Positions 15,049-22,102 of a DNA stretch of 24,426 nucleotides are shown here, piece by piece. Source of the stretch: CAZJFC01 sp964545245 (GTDB taxonomy: Bacteria > Pseudomonadota > Alphaproteobacteria > Rickettsiales > 21-14-0-20-44-7); NCBI GenBank assembly GCA_964545245.1, contig CAZJFC010000030.1, positions 1 to 24,426 of the forward strand. The letters run 5' to 3'. The notes beneath the pieces are model-generated. The model was not told the origin of the DNA and ran no database searches. It worked only from the letters and a program-made list of their open reading frames with translations. The translations under genes were made by a program, and so were the position numbers. Every line of letters begins with the position of its first letter. Positions within the stretch are counted from its first letter, which is position 1.

Positions 15049-15837
15049 TTAATGGATAGCATCATAGTTGATCGCGCTAACCTGTTTCCAGCGCACATAA
15101 TCGTTGAAATAGTTTGCTACCATATCGCCGTCGTTAATGGGCATATCTAGGAACAGCGAATTGGTGTAGTTGCAATTTTCGCCGTCTTTTGCGGCTGCGT
15201 TACAGGCTTTGGCGAGGCTACCGTTGCGGTTAAATGCGCCGTTGCCGTCACTGCCGTGGCTTATCAGCGCATAGGCGGTTATGTTCAACTCGTAGGGATG
15301 ATATAGCAGGTGGCCACTACCATCCTGCATGATGATTACGCCGTTAGTATCGGTTGTTTCATAGGCATCGTAGGTAGCCTTATTTACTGCAAGGTTCCTG
15401 ATGGTCGCATAGGTGATTCTGTTACCCCAGCCGTCGAAAGCGTGGCTTTCCGGGAGGCCGAGGCTTTTCACCGGAACCATGCCGATCCTGACCCTGCTGG
15501 TGTTCACATCCACAGTTCCTGCGGGCGCGGCTGCGTTGCAGGCGGTTGTGGAAATGCCGAAACCGGCAGTACCGCGTAGCGCGGTTCTGGAAGACGGGCA
15601 GGGCAGATATCCGAATTTTATGAGATGCACAACTAATGCCCGCTCGATCGCATCAAGTTTTGCCTGGGTTTCTTTTATCTGGTGGCCTTTTGTATAGCCG
15701 TCGACAAAGGTTAAGGTGCTGGCTACCAGAACGCCGATTACTACCATAACAACTGATAACTCAACTAACGAGAACCCCGTTTTGTGGTCTGTGTTGCGTA
15801 TTACGCAGCTTATGGTTTCATTTTGAGAATTACGCAT
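15049..15837 (-). CDS. Type IV prepilin-like protein, short paralogue
   Basis: The 262-aa protein has a 21-residue leader ending HKT-G, then FSLVELSVVMVVIGVLVAST. Cleavage after Gly21 gives Phe +1 and Glu +5. The globular part shares LPCPSSRTALRGTAGFG, RIGMVPVKSLGLPE, AFDGWGNRITYA, ACNAAAKDGENC and INDGDMVANYFNDYVRWK with the N-terminal 290 residues of the 7326-9065 product, but stops where that protein continues into its extra domain. AGGGA lies 6 nt before the ATG. It is likely a pseudopilin or minor pilin; partner assembly genes are not in the window. Confidence 0.85.
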   Translation of the reverse strand: MRNSQNETISCVIRNTDHKTGFSLVELSVVMVVIGVLVASTLTFVDGYTKGHQIKETQAKLDAIERALVVHLIKFGYLPCPSSRTALRGTAGFGISTTACNAAAPAGTVDVNTSRVRIGMVPVKSLGLPESHAFDGWGNRITYATIRNLAVNKATYDAYETTDTNGVIIMQDGSGHLLYHPYELNITAYALISHGSDGNGAFNRNGSLAKACNAAAKDGENCNYTNSLFLDMPINDGDMVANYFNDYVRWKQVSAINYDAIH

Positions 15838-15931
15838 ATAAATCCCTGGGTACAGGCGCTTTCATCATTTCAGTCTAGGTTAATAAGGTTAAATTGGTAT
15901 TAAAACGGGATGGGATTGCACCGGTTAATAG

Positions 15932-15955
15932 AAAACCCCGGCTGACCGGGGTTTT
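15932..15955 (-). terminator. Rho-independent terminator of the 83-aa gene
   Basis: A perfect 10-bp stem AAAACCCCGG/CCGGGGTTTT encloses the loop CTGA, 30 bp past the stop of the upstream minus-strand gene. The T-rich arm makes it able to act in both directions. It separates the 83-aa gene from the prepilin. Confidence 0.75.
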
Positions 15956-15985
15956 CCTGCGACTAACAAACAAAGGATTAGTGAA

Positions 15986-16237
15986 TTAATTCGTTATATA
16001 TTCCCGGATGGCTTCTTTCTTGGCGTTAACGGTGTTTTCGCGCTGCAGGCTGTAGGCAGCATCGTTGATTAAAGCCCAGAGCAACTCGGTCTCAGAGAGA
16101 TCGGTAAGGTTGGTGACAACTTTGACATTGCCATGATGCCTGGTGATGGAAATTTTGACGCCATCAGTTGGGGGGCTACTATGTTTCTCGGCCTGTTGGC
16201 CTTTGAAGTTATAGTGAATGACGTTTTCTTTTTCCAT
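15986..16237 (-). CDS. Unrecognised 83-aa protein
   Basis: Starts with MEKENVIHYNFKGQQAEKH at 16237, behind a strong GGGGGA ribosome site about 7 nt upstream. The middle contains a beta-like stretch DGVKISITRHHGNVKVVTNL and the end a helix SETELLWALINDAAYSLQRE. It is cytoplasmic by composition, with no signal or membrane segment. It has its own terminator and sits between the prepilin and cca genes on the same strand. The family is not recognised. Good translation signals argue for a real gene. Confidence 0.7.
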   Translation of the reverse strand: MEKENVIHYNFKGQQAEKHSSPPTDGVKISITRHHGNVKVVTNLTDLSETELLWALINDAAYSLQRENTVNAKKEAIREYITN

Positions 16238-16330
16238 GTTCCGATCCCCCTGATTTCCTAAACCTTAACACATGGTTAATAATGCTTCAATATTTATCTT
16301 ATATTTTAACAAAAGTTTCACAATGGTAAA

Positions 16331-16394
16331 TAGTACCTAGAGTCTAGTACCTAGCATTCTAGGTACTGGACTCTGGACTCTAACTACTGTACCG
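16331..16394 (-). repeat. 7-bp repeat array folding into a hairpin at the 3' end of cca
   Basis: On the plus strand the words run TAGTACC, TAGAGTC, TAGTACC, then TAGCATT, a single C, and TAGGTAC, TGGACTC, TGGACTC, TAACTAC. The two halves are inverted: 16340-16354 pairs with 16359-16373 in 14 of 15 positions around the loop CATT. The array covers the last codons and stop of cca and could act as its 3' hairpin. Confidence 0.7.
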
Positions 16395-17574
16395 AGCTTT
16401 TCTCGCGTGAGTGGTACTCATTAACCTCTACCCTGAGGCGTTTCATCAGCTCGTCGCGGGTAAAGATATAGTTATGGGCTTCCCAATATTCCTCAATGCG
16501 GGTGAGTATCTGGCCGATGGCGCGGCCTTCCTTGACCCCCATGGCGATGACGTCCCCGCCATAGATGGGGAATTTGGGGATGCGCCAGTTATTGGCGAAG
16601 GCGAGCATTTCGTCCAGCTTGTGGGGCAGCGTGCCGCGCGCGGCGGCGATATAGGTTACATCAAGGAAGCCGTCGCGGCCAAGGTGGCGCATCACACGTT
16701 TTGGCTCGTTGAGGTCGATATTGGTGGAAATTGCCTTTAAAACCCTGATTTGCTCACCGGAAAGCCGCCAGTGGTCAGACAGGATTTGCAAATTATAACC
16801 CTCAATGACTGCCAGACGCCTTAAAAGCGGTGCGTCCGGGTTGATTTCGATAAGGTTTTGCAGGCTCTGGAAGGAAACCTCGCCGGGAAAGATGAACGGC
16901 AGGATACCATAATTCTGCATGTGGGTGAGCACTTGGGCGCAGTTGTTAAGCTCCAGTATTTTAAACATTTCCGCCTGAATGCGTTCGCCGGAAAGGTAAT
17001 TCACCTGCGCGGCATGGCGGGAGCAGGCGCGGGCTGCCGTTTCATCCGGGTTGCCCCTGCCGAATTTGGCAAAAAACCTGAAAAAGCGCAGTATCCTGAG
17101 GTAATCCTCGCGGATGCGCTGGTCAGGGTCGCCAATGAACAAAACCTTGCCGTTGCGGAGATGGTCGATCCCCCCGAAGAAATCCAGCACTTTGGCCGAT
17201 GCGCTCAGGTAAAGTGCGTTAATGGTGAAATCACGGCGCTGCGCATCAAGTTCCCATTCATCCACGAAGCTCACCTCGGCATGGCGGCCATCGGTGGCGA
17301 CGTCGCGGCGGAGGGTGGTTATCTCGAATTTCTTTTCCTCGCTGAAATAAGCGGTGACGGTCCCGTGCTTGATCCCGGTCGGGATAACCTGAATTTCCGC
17401 CTTTTTCAGGTGGTAAATAACCTGTTCCGGCGTCCATTTTGTAGCAAGGTCGATGTCCTTTACCGGCAACCCGGCGATGAGGTCGCGCACGCAGCCGCCG
17501 ACAAAACGCACATTATCATCGCCGAGCGCGTCGATAATGGCCTGTGTTTCAGGAAATAGCAGTTGCTTCAGCAT
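16384..17574 (-). CDS. cca: CCA tRNA nucleotidyltransferase / poly(A) polymerase family
   Basis: The enzyme adds or repairs the 3' CCA of tRNAs. The 396-aa protein is class II: RFVGGCVRDLIAGLPVKDIDLAT at about residues 23-46 holds the GG motif and the DxD metal pair. RRDFTINALYL, the GGIDHLRNGKVLFIGDP region and EDYLRILRFFRFFAKFG follow. At about 396 aa it fits the alphaproteobacterial CCA-adding type, but poly(A) polymerase PcnB cannot be fully excluded. The last three codons lie in the 7-bp repeat array, so its C-terminal SSVQ end may be repeat-derived. Confidence 0.88.
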   Translation of the reverse strand: MLKQLLFPETQAIIDALGDDNVRFVGGCVRDLIAGLPVKDIDLATKWTPEQVIYHLKKAEIQVIPTGIKHGTVTAYFSEEKKFEITTLRRDVATDGRHAEVSFVDEWELDAQRRDFTINALYLSASAKVLDFFGGIDHLRNGKVLFIGDPDQRIREDYLRILRFFRFFAKFGRGNPDETAARACSRHAAQVNYLSGERIQAEMFKILELNNCAQVLTHMQNYGILPFIFPGEVSFQSLQNLIEINPDAPLLRRLAVIEGYNLQILSDHWRLSGEQIRVLKAISTNIDLNEPKRVMRHLGRDGFLDVTYIAAARGTLPHKLDEMLAFANNWRIPKFPIYGGDVIAMGVKEGRAIGQILTRIEEYWEAHNYIFTRDELMKRLRVEVNEYHSREKSSVQ

Positions 17575-17647
17575 TATTTAACTAATTTTTGTTATTCTGT
17601 TTCTAACAACCGCGGCAAGTAGTTGCGGCTGAATGGGGGAATATAGG

Positions 17648-17917
17648 ATGAGAAACAAAGAATTTGAAGATATTTCTATCCCAAAATGGAAATTATCAGG
17701 CAACATGGCTTCCGGCAAGGTTTACAGGGTGTTCAAAAATGCGACCGAATTTGAAACCGTGGAGGCTGAAAGCGCCAAGGAGGCAATTTCCAAGTGCGGG
17801 TTGAAGTCAGCATTCATGATTAAGCCGGGCGCGATGGACGAGGTAACACTGATTGACCAGTCCATGCTGCTGCCCGATACCTCATCTTCCGACACCCCGC
17901 CGCCAGCGATAGCGTAA
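17648..17917 (+). CDS. Unrecognised 89-aa protein
   Basis: The ATG at 17648 lies 7 nt after GGGGGA, so it is preferred over the ATG at 17633, which overlaps that ribosome site. The protein starts MRNKEFEDISIPKWKL and contains SGKVYRVFKNATEFETVEAE followed by SAKEAISKCGL. This alternation of short strands and one helix suggests a small alpha-beta domain. The tail is Ser/Pro-rich (DTSSSDTPPPAIA) and probably disordered. Upstream, CCGCGGC/GTTGCGG (17611-17629) can form a 7-bp hairpin in the leader. A GAGGCAGG-type repeat begins immediately after the stop. I do not recognise the family. Confidence 0.65.
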   Translation: MRNKEFEDISIPKWKLSGNMASGKVYRVFKNATEFETVEAESAKEAISKCGLKSAFMIKPGAMDEVTLIDQSMLLPDTSSSDTPPPAIA

Positions 17918-17925
17918 GGATTATT

Positions 17926-18012
17926 TTTTGCCCCCGTGCGGCGCTGCTGCGCCTCCGATGGGCTGCTCGCATCCGCTCACGCTCAGGGCTGGCTCGGCTC
18001 CTGCCTCGCTCT
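17926..18012 (-). repeat. GAGGCAGG repeat, copy A (inverted)
   Basis: Read on the minus strand it begins GAGGCAGGAGCCGAGCC, continues through GCGAGCAGCCCAT and ends GCGCCGCACGGGGGCAAAA. A 28-base block is identical in copies at 19042 and 19130. The TTTTGCCCCC end lies next to the stop of the 89-aa gene. Confidence 0.8.
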
Positions 18013-18063
18013 CTAAACGCCCCATGCTGGAGTATGGGATTAAACTCCGGCGGGAATCTTTTT

Positions 18064-18105
18064 CTCATAACTGACAAGTTGCTAGCGACCAGTGACTAGC
18101 GACTA
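18064..18105 (+). repeat. Six degenerate 7-bp repeats upstream of hisN
   Basis: Words in exact 7-bp steps include GCGACCA, GTGACTA and GCGACTA. Between this array and copy A lies GGCGGGAATCTTTTTCTC, whose reverse complement matches the sequence beside the array after hisN. The region thus mirrors the one at 18962-19127. Confidence 0.7.
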
Positions 18106-18199
18106 ATATCCGCCACTTATTGCAGAAAACTTGCCGCTTAAACTATCCCAATCCCGGAAACTATTGTTTTATCGTTATTTTGGGGTTAGAAGCACTTTT

Positions 18200-18961
18200 A
18201 TGATAGATATAAAACTGGTTGATTTCGCGCAATATCTGGCCGATGAGGCAAGGAAGGCCATAATCCCTTATTTTCGCCAGAATGTCGCGGTTGAGGACAA
18301 GGGGGACGCATCCCCGGTAACGCTTGCCGACAAGGAAGCCGAGAAGGTCATCCGCAAGCTGGTCGAGCTTAACTTCCCGGAACATGGGTTTTATGGCGAG
18401 GAAACCGGTGTAAGTGCCGAAGACGCCGAATTCGTATGGGTGATTGACCCGATAGACGGGACAAAATCCTTCATTACCGGCCGCCCGCTTTTCGGTACGC
18501 TGATCGCCCTTGTGCAGGACAAAAAGCCGGTAATAGGCGTGATTGACCAGCCGATCACCAAAGAGCGCTGGCTGGGCGCGAACGGAGTTACGACGTTTAA
18601 CGGCAGCCCGGTCAGGACACGCCAGTGCCACGATATCAACGCAGCGTATTTTGCCACGACTTCGCCGTTTTTATTTGCGGCGGGTGACGAAAAAAAGATA
18701 CGTGATATAACCTCCGCCGTTAAATGCACGGTTTACGGCGGGGATTGTTATTCATATGGCCAGCTTGCCAGCGGCGGGGTAGACCTGGTTATCGAGTCCG
18801 GGCTTAAACCCTATGATTTCTGCGCACTGGTCCCGGTGGTGGAGAACGCCGGCGGCAAGATCACCGACTGGTACGGCAACCCATTGGAACTTGGTTCCAC
18901 AGGCAAGGTTATTGCCGCAGGCGACGAAGCAATTCACAAAAAAGCCCTTGAATTCCTTTAA
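18200..18961 (+). CDS. hisN: Inositol-monophosphatase-family phosphatase, probably histidinol-phosphatase
   Basis: The family hydrolyses small phosphate esters with three metals. In the 253-aa protein the metal ligands are visible: Glu68 in GEETG, Asp83, Asp86 and Gly87-Thr88 in WVIDPIDGTKSF, and Asp at about 205 in GLKPYDFCAL. The SFITGRPLFGTLIAL and PYDFCALVPVVENAGG strings resemble HisN-type histidinol phosphatases more than SuhB or CysQ. Residues 34-46 (KGDASPVTLADKEAE) are the usual substrate-lid region. The ATG at 18200 was chosen over an upstream TTG because the family starts there. The gene is bracketed by inverted composite repeats. No other histidine genes are nearby. Confidence 0.8.
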   Translation: MIDIKLVDFAQYLADEARKAIIPYFRQNVAVEDKGDASPVTLADKEAEKVIRKLVELNFPEHGFYGEETGVSAEDAEFVWVIDPIDGTKSFITGRPLFGTLIALVQDKKPVIGVIDQPITKERWLGANGVTTFNGSPVRTRQCHDINAAYFATTSPFLFAAGDEKKIRDITSAVKCTVYGGDCYSYGQLASGGVDLVIESGLKPYDFCALVPVVENAGGKITDWYGNPLELGSTGKVIAAGDEAIHKKALEFL

Positions 18962-19010
18962 GTCGTAGGTCGTAAGTCATAAGCTAGTTATCCGTTATCA
19001 GTTATCAGAA
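18962..19010 (+). repeat. Seven degenerate 7-bp repeats right after the hisN stop
   Basis: The array starts at the base after the TAA: GTCGTAG, GTCGTAA and GTCATAA, then GCTAGTT, then ATCCGTT and ATCAGTT. The period is exactly 7. It leads directly into an ATTCCCGC palindrome. Confidence 0.75.
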
Positions 19011-19013
19011 AAG

Positions 19014-19036
19014 ATTCCCGCCTGCGCGGGAATGAC
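19014..19036 (+). repeat. REP-like palindrome ATTCCCGC/GCGGGAAT
   Basis: A perfect 8-bp stem (19014-19021 with 19026-19033) encloses the loop CTGC and is followed by GAC. It belongs to the ATTCCCGC-type palindromes widespread in proteobacteria and joins the 7-bp array to copy B of the GAGGCAGG repeat. Confidence 0.7.
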
Positions 19037-19040
19037 AGAA

Positions 19041-19127
19041 CGAGGCAGGAGCCGAGCCAGCCCTGAGCGCGAGCGTATGCGAGCAGCCCATCTGAACCGC
19101 AGGAGCGGTGAAGGGGGCAAAAATAAA
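19041..19127 (+). repeat. GAGGCAGG repeat, copy B
   Basis: Direct-orientation copy matching copy A over its length with few mismatches in the first 55 bases; ends GGGGGCAAAAATAAA. With copy A it forms an imperfect inverted repeat around hisN. Confidence 0.8.
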
Positions 19128-19129
19128 TT

Positions 19130-19286
19130 GAGGCAGGAGCCGAGCCAGCCCTGAGCGTGTAATACCAGTGCGAGAACGATTCCGAGGGCTTCAGCCCGAA
19201 GGCAAGCCCATTGAGGGCGCTAGCCTTAGTGGCGACTGAACGATAATTATTAAGCGAGCTTTAGCGAGCGCCGCACGGGGGCAAAA
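19130..19286 (+). repeat. GAGGCAGG repeat, copy C with internal insertion
   Basis: The first 28 bases equal copy B and the last 19 (19268-19286, GCGCCGCACGGGGGCAAAA) equal the end of copy A. Between them lie about 110 other bases holding a GGGCT/AGCCC hairpin and GCGAGC repeats. It ends at the stop codon of the histidine kinase gene. The 18962-19286 gap contains no gene. Confidence 0.7.
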
Positions 19287-20684
19287 TTATATATCCTTCA
19301 CCGGCAGGTAAACGCTGAAAGTGCTGCCGACGCCCAGCGTGCTTTTGATATCGAGCGTGCCGCCGTGGCGGTTCAGGATATGTTTCACGATGGAAAGCCC
19401 CAGCCCGGTTCCGCCGAGTTTTTTGCTGCGGCCTGAATCGACGCGGTAAAACCTTTCGGTGAGGCGCGGCAGGTGTTCGGGGGCGATGCCGTCGCTCTGG
19501 TCGATGACGGATATCTGGATGGCCTTGTCATATTTTTCGTTGAGTTCGATCGGCAGCTTGCGCGAGATTCTTGTTTCAACCACGATTTCCTGTTTCGGGT
19601 GGCCGTATTTGATGGCGTTCGAGATAAGGTTATTGAACACCTGCCCAAGCTGGTCTTCATCGCCAAGGATGGGCGGCAGCTCATTGACCGCGTCAATGCG
19701 GATGGTGATATTCTTCTGCTGCGCCTGCCACTCCGAATGTTTTTTCGCCTCATTGATGATTTTGAGCACATCGACCTTGGCGGAGGGCGGCGTCGTATCC
19801 GATTCGATTTTTGACAGTGAGAGCAAATCTTCCACCAGCCTGCGCATGCGGTGCGCCTGTTCATAAATTATCGTCAGGAACTCCTCGCGCGCTTCGATAT
19901 CCTCCTTGGCGGCGGCCTGAAGGGTTTCCGTCAGGCCGATGATACTGGCGAGCGGGGTTTTCATCTCATGGCTGGCATTGGCCACGAAATCGGCCTGCAT
20001 GCGGCGCACCTGCTTGAGCAGGGTGAGGTCGTGCAGGGTGAGGATGACATCGGTCGAGGAGGGCGAGTTGGCGGGGAATTTGGTGACTTTGGCAAGGAAG
20101 TCGCGCCTGATTTCGCCATCCATGACCTGAAATTCGATTTCCTTCACCTGCGTTACGTTTTCCACGGCGTTGATGAGGTCGGTCACGGGGAGGACCTCCT
20201 CAAGCCTGCGGTGGATGATGCGGTGGCCGAACATGTGCCGTGCCATGCCGTTGGTGCGGGTGATGCGCTGGTCCTTGTCGAGGATGAACAATACATCGGG
20301 CAATACCTCGATCACGATTTTGTTTTCGGCGACGGCGGCTTCAAGCTGGTTGCGGCGCTGCTCCCATGATTTATGCAGCTCCTCCACCGCGCCGGAGAGT
20401 TCTTCGAGGTTGTTGAGGAAGCTGAGGTCAGGCTCGTCGGGTTTTTTGTCCTGCGCGAGTTTTTTAACATAATCCGTGAGCGCCGAGATGTTGGTTATGT
20501 ACGGGTGGATGAAGAAGGTACTGGCGGCAAGTATGGCAAGGATTGCGATTGTGCCGTGTTCATAGGTGAGCTTGCCCCAGATGGCGTAAATCAGGATGAC
20601 GGTGATCGGCGCGGCGGAGATGAGCGCCACCGCTTTGAACAGCTTGACGAGGGGGTTCTGCGCTGGCGGTTTTTTATTCGACAT
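19287..20684 (-). CDS. PhoR-like sensor histidine kinase
   Basis: The 465-aa protein has two N-terminal transmembrane segments (about 22-37 and 45-61) with almost no periplasmic loop. A coiled linker (90-125), a PAS domain (about 125-225) and a HisKA domain follow, with phospho-acceptor His239 in FVANASHEMKTPL. The HATPase_c domain shows N box NNLISNAIKYG, VIDQSDGIAP and GTGLGLSIVKHIL. This order is that of PhoR, the phosphate-limitation sensor. Against a firm phoR call, no phoB or pst genes are in the window. The stop codon abuts a dispersed repeat. Confidence 0.85.
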   Translation of the reverse strand: MSNKKPPAQNPLVKLFKAVALISAAPITVILIYAIWGKLTYEHGTIAILAILAASTFFIHPYITNISALTDYVKKLAQDKKPDEPDLSFLNNLEELSGAVEELHKSWEQRRNQLEAAVAENKIVIEVLPDVLFILDKDQRITRTNGMARHMFGHRIIHRRLEEVLPVTDLINAVENVTQVKEIEFQVMDGEIRRDFLAKVTKFPANSPSSTDVILTLHDLTLLKQVRRMQADFVANASHEMKTPLASIIGLTETLQAAAKEDIEAREEFLTIIYEQAHRMRRLVEDLLSLSKIESDTTPPSAKVDVLKIINEAKKHSEWQAQQKNITIRIDAVNELPPILGDEDQLGQVFNNLISNAIKYGHPKQEIVVETRISRKLPIELNEKYDKAIQISVIDQSDGIAPEHLPRLTERFYRVDSGRSKKLGGTGLGLSIVKHILNRHGGTLDIKSTLGVGSTFSVYLPVKDI

Positions 20685-20778
20685 TGGCGGATTTTATGCC
20701 AGAAATAATTATAAATCACCAGTTTGCCGAATTATCCCCCTCCGGCAATGCAGATTTTTTCAGGCCGTGCCCTGAATA

Positions 20779-21774
20779 TTATTTTGCGAGGGCGCGTGAG
20801 GATCGATGATGGCGTTCCCCTATACCGTCGCGGGACTCGGTGTTGTGCATATAACTCCCCACTGCCTTCCCATATTCATCAAGGAATTTCCTGTCAGATG
20901 GCAGGGTTATTTTGAGCCTGTCTTTCCTGCCGGAAAAATTGATCTCAGTCTCTAATCCTGTTGCGGTTTTAATATCTGAAACCATGGTTAACAGCTTCGT
21001 TCCGTCGGTGATGAGTTCCCCTGCAGGAGCCTGCAGTGTGATGGTTACATTCCTGCCGGAATGGGTTTCAGCTACGGATTTAATTCTGGTATGGGTATGG
21101 TGGGCAAGGTTGTAGGCAATGGTTTCTGCGAGGCTTAGCGGGGTTATGTACTGGACTCCCAGATCCTCGGCAATCTGCTCTACTGTCCTTACAGCCGGAG
21201 TATAGTATAAAACTTCCGAGAAACTGATTGCTTGCGCATTAAAATCTCGCGTGGTGGTGGTGGCAATTTCCCTTAGCTGCCGGGCTTCACAAAATTCAGA
21301 GGCACGCAGGCTCCTTGTCAGGTGGAGTTCCGTGAGCAGTTCCGGAAGGTTGGGTTTCCCGTTTTCGGTGGATAGTGGCTCAAGAACCTGGGACGGAGTT
21401 GAGAATGCGTCAGCAACGACAGGCTGGCGGTTGATGCTGCCGGTAAGGATTGCTTCATTATGAGGCTCGCGGGCTTTAAATGCGCCAAGGGTGAGCGCCT
21501 CGGCATAGGTTTCGGCGGTTATCTCGCCTTGTTTATGGGGATATTTAGCAATTACGGTTTCAATGGACGGGGCGGTAAAAATCCTGAAGTTGAATGTAAA
21601 ATTATCTTGGTCGGGAGTTGAACTGGCGACCAGCCAGATAGCAAGGTCTTCAATTTCTTCTGCCCGCAGGCTATGTTCTTCCTGTGAGCGGATGTTGTCA
21701 TACCTGTCGATTGCTTCCCCTAATCCTGCAAATAATTCGAGCGCCGTTTCTTTCAAGTAAGTAAAAATTCCCAT
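20779..21774 (-). CDS. Unrecognised 331-aa protein
   Basis: From ATG 21774 (AAGGGGA ribosome site 7 nt upstream) the protein has no signal peptide or membrane helix. Visible features are an acidic helical N-terminus (MGIFTYLKETALELFAGLGE), a Pro/Thr-rich middle, and a C-terminal half with LAETIAYNLAHHTHTRIKS and a strand-rich RNVTITLQAPAGEL. The last 25 residues are basic and His/Arg-rich (GERHHRSSRALAK). It stands alone between the kinase and groEL. I do not recognise the family and offer no function. Confidence 0.75.
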   Translation of the reverse strand: MGIFTYLKETALELFAGLGEAIDRYDNIRSQEEHSLRAEEIEDLAIWLVASSTPDQDNFTFNFRIFTAPSIETVIAKYPHKQGEITAETYAEALTLGAFKAREPHNEAILTGSINRQPVVADAFSTPSQVLEPLSTENGKPNLPELLTELHLTRSLRASEFCEARQLREIATTTTRDFNAQAISFSEVLYYTPAVRTVEQIAEDLGVQYITPLSLAETIAYNLAHHTHTRIKSVAETHSGRNVTITLQAPAGELITDGTKLLTMVSDIKTATGLETEINFSGRKDRLKITLPSDRKFLDEYGKAVGSYMHNTESRDGIGERHHRSSRALAK

Positions 21775-21810
21775 AAAATCCCCTTAAGTTAATTTACTTC
21801 CCAGAGTGGT

Positions 21811-21837
21811 TTTATATGGATTAATTAAAATTTGCAA
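21811..21837 (-). promoter_or_regulatory. Possible promoter of the 331-aa gene
   Basis: TTGCAA (21837-21832) is followed after 15 nt by TATAAA (21816-21811), or after 17 nt by TAAAAC. It lies 37 nt before the start codon. The rest of the gap to groEL (about 21840-22045) shows no other feature. Confidence 0.35.
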
Positions 21838-22050
21838 ACTATTTCTTCCAGCGGTTATTTCAGTAATATCCCAATTTAAAGCAGCGGCAATGATATCCTC
21901 ATTTTTTCTGTCACCATTATTCTTTTTCTATCATCCTTACCACCAAGCGGAGATGACACAGAGTGTTTTTATGCTGCGGATTTACAATTTTTTGGCTTGA
22001 GCTGGTATATTTCCAAAATTAATACAAATTAAATTTCTGCAAATGCGGTA

Positions 22051-22077
22051 TAAAAAACCCCGCTCATTGGCGGGGTT
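22051..22077 (-). terminator. Rho-independent terminator of groESL
   Basis: On the minus strand, AACCCCGC pairs with GCGGGGTT around a 6-nt loop and is followed by a run of T (complement of the A run at 22052-22057). It lies about 25 nt past the groEL stop. Confidence 0.88.
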
Positions 22078-22102
22078 CCTTATTTTTGTCAGCGGGTTGA
22101 GT

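Noticed and set aside
16331..16394. CRISPR-like repeat array
   Set aside because: Units are 7 bp with no spacers; no cas genes in the window.
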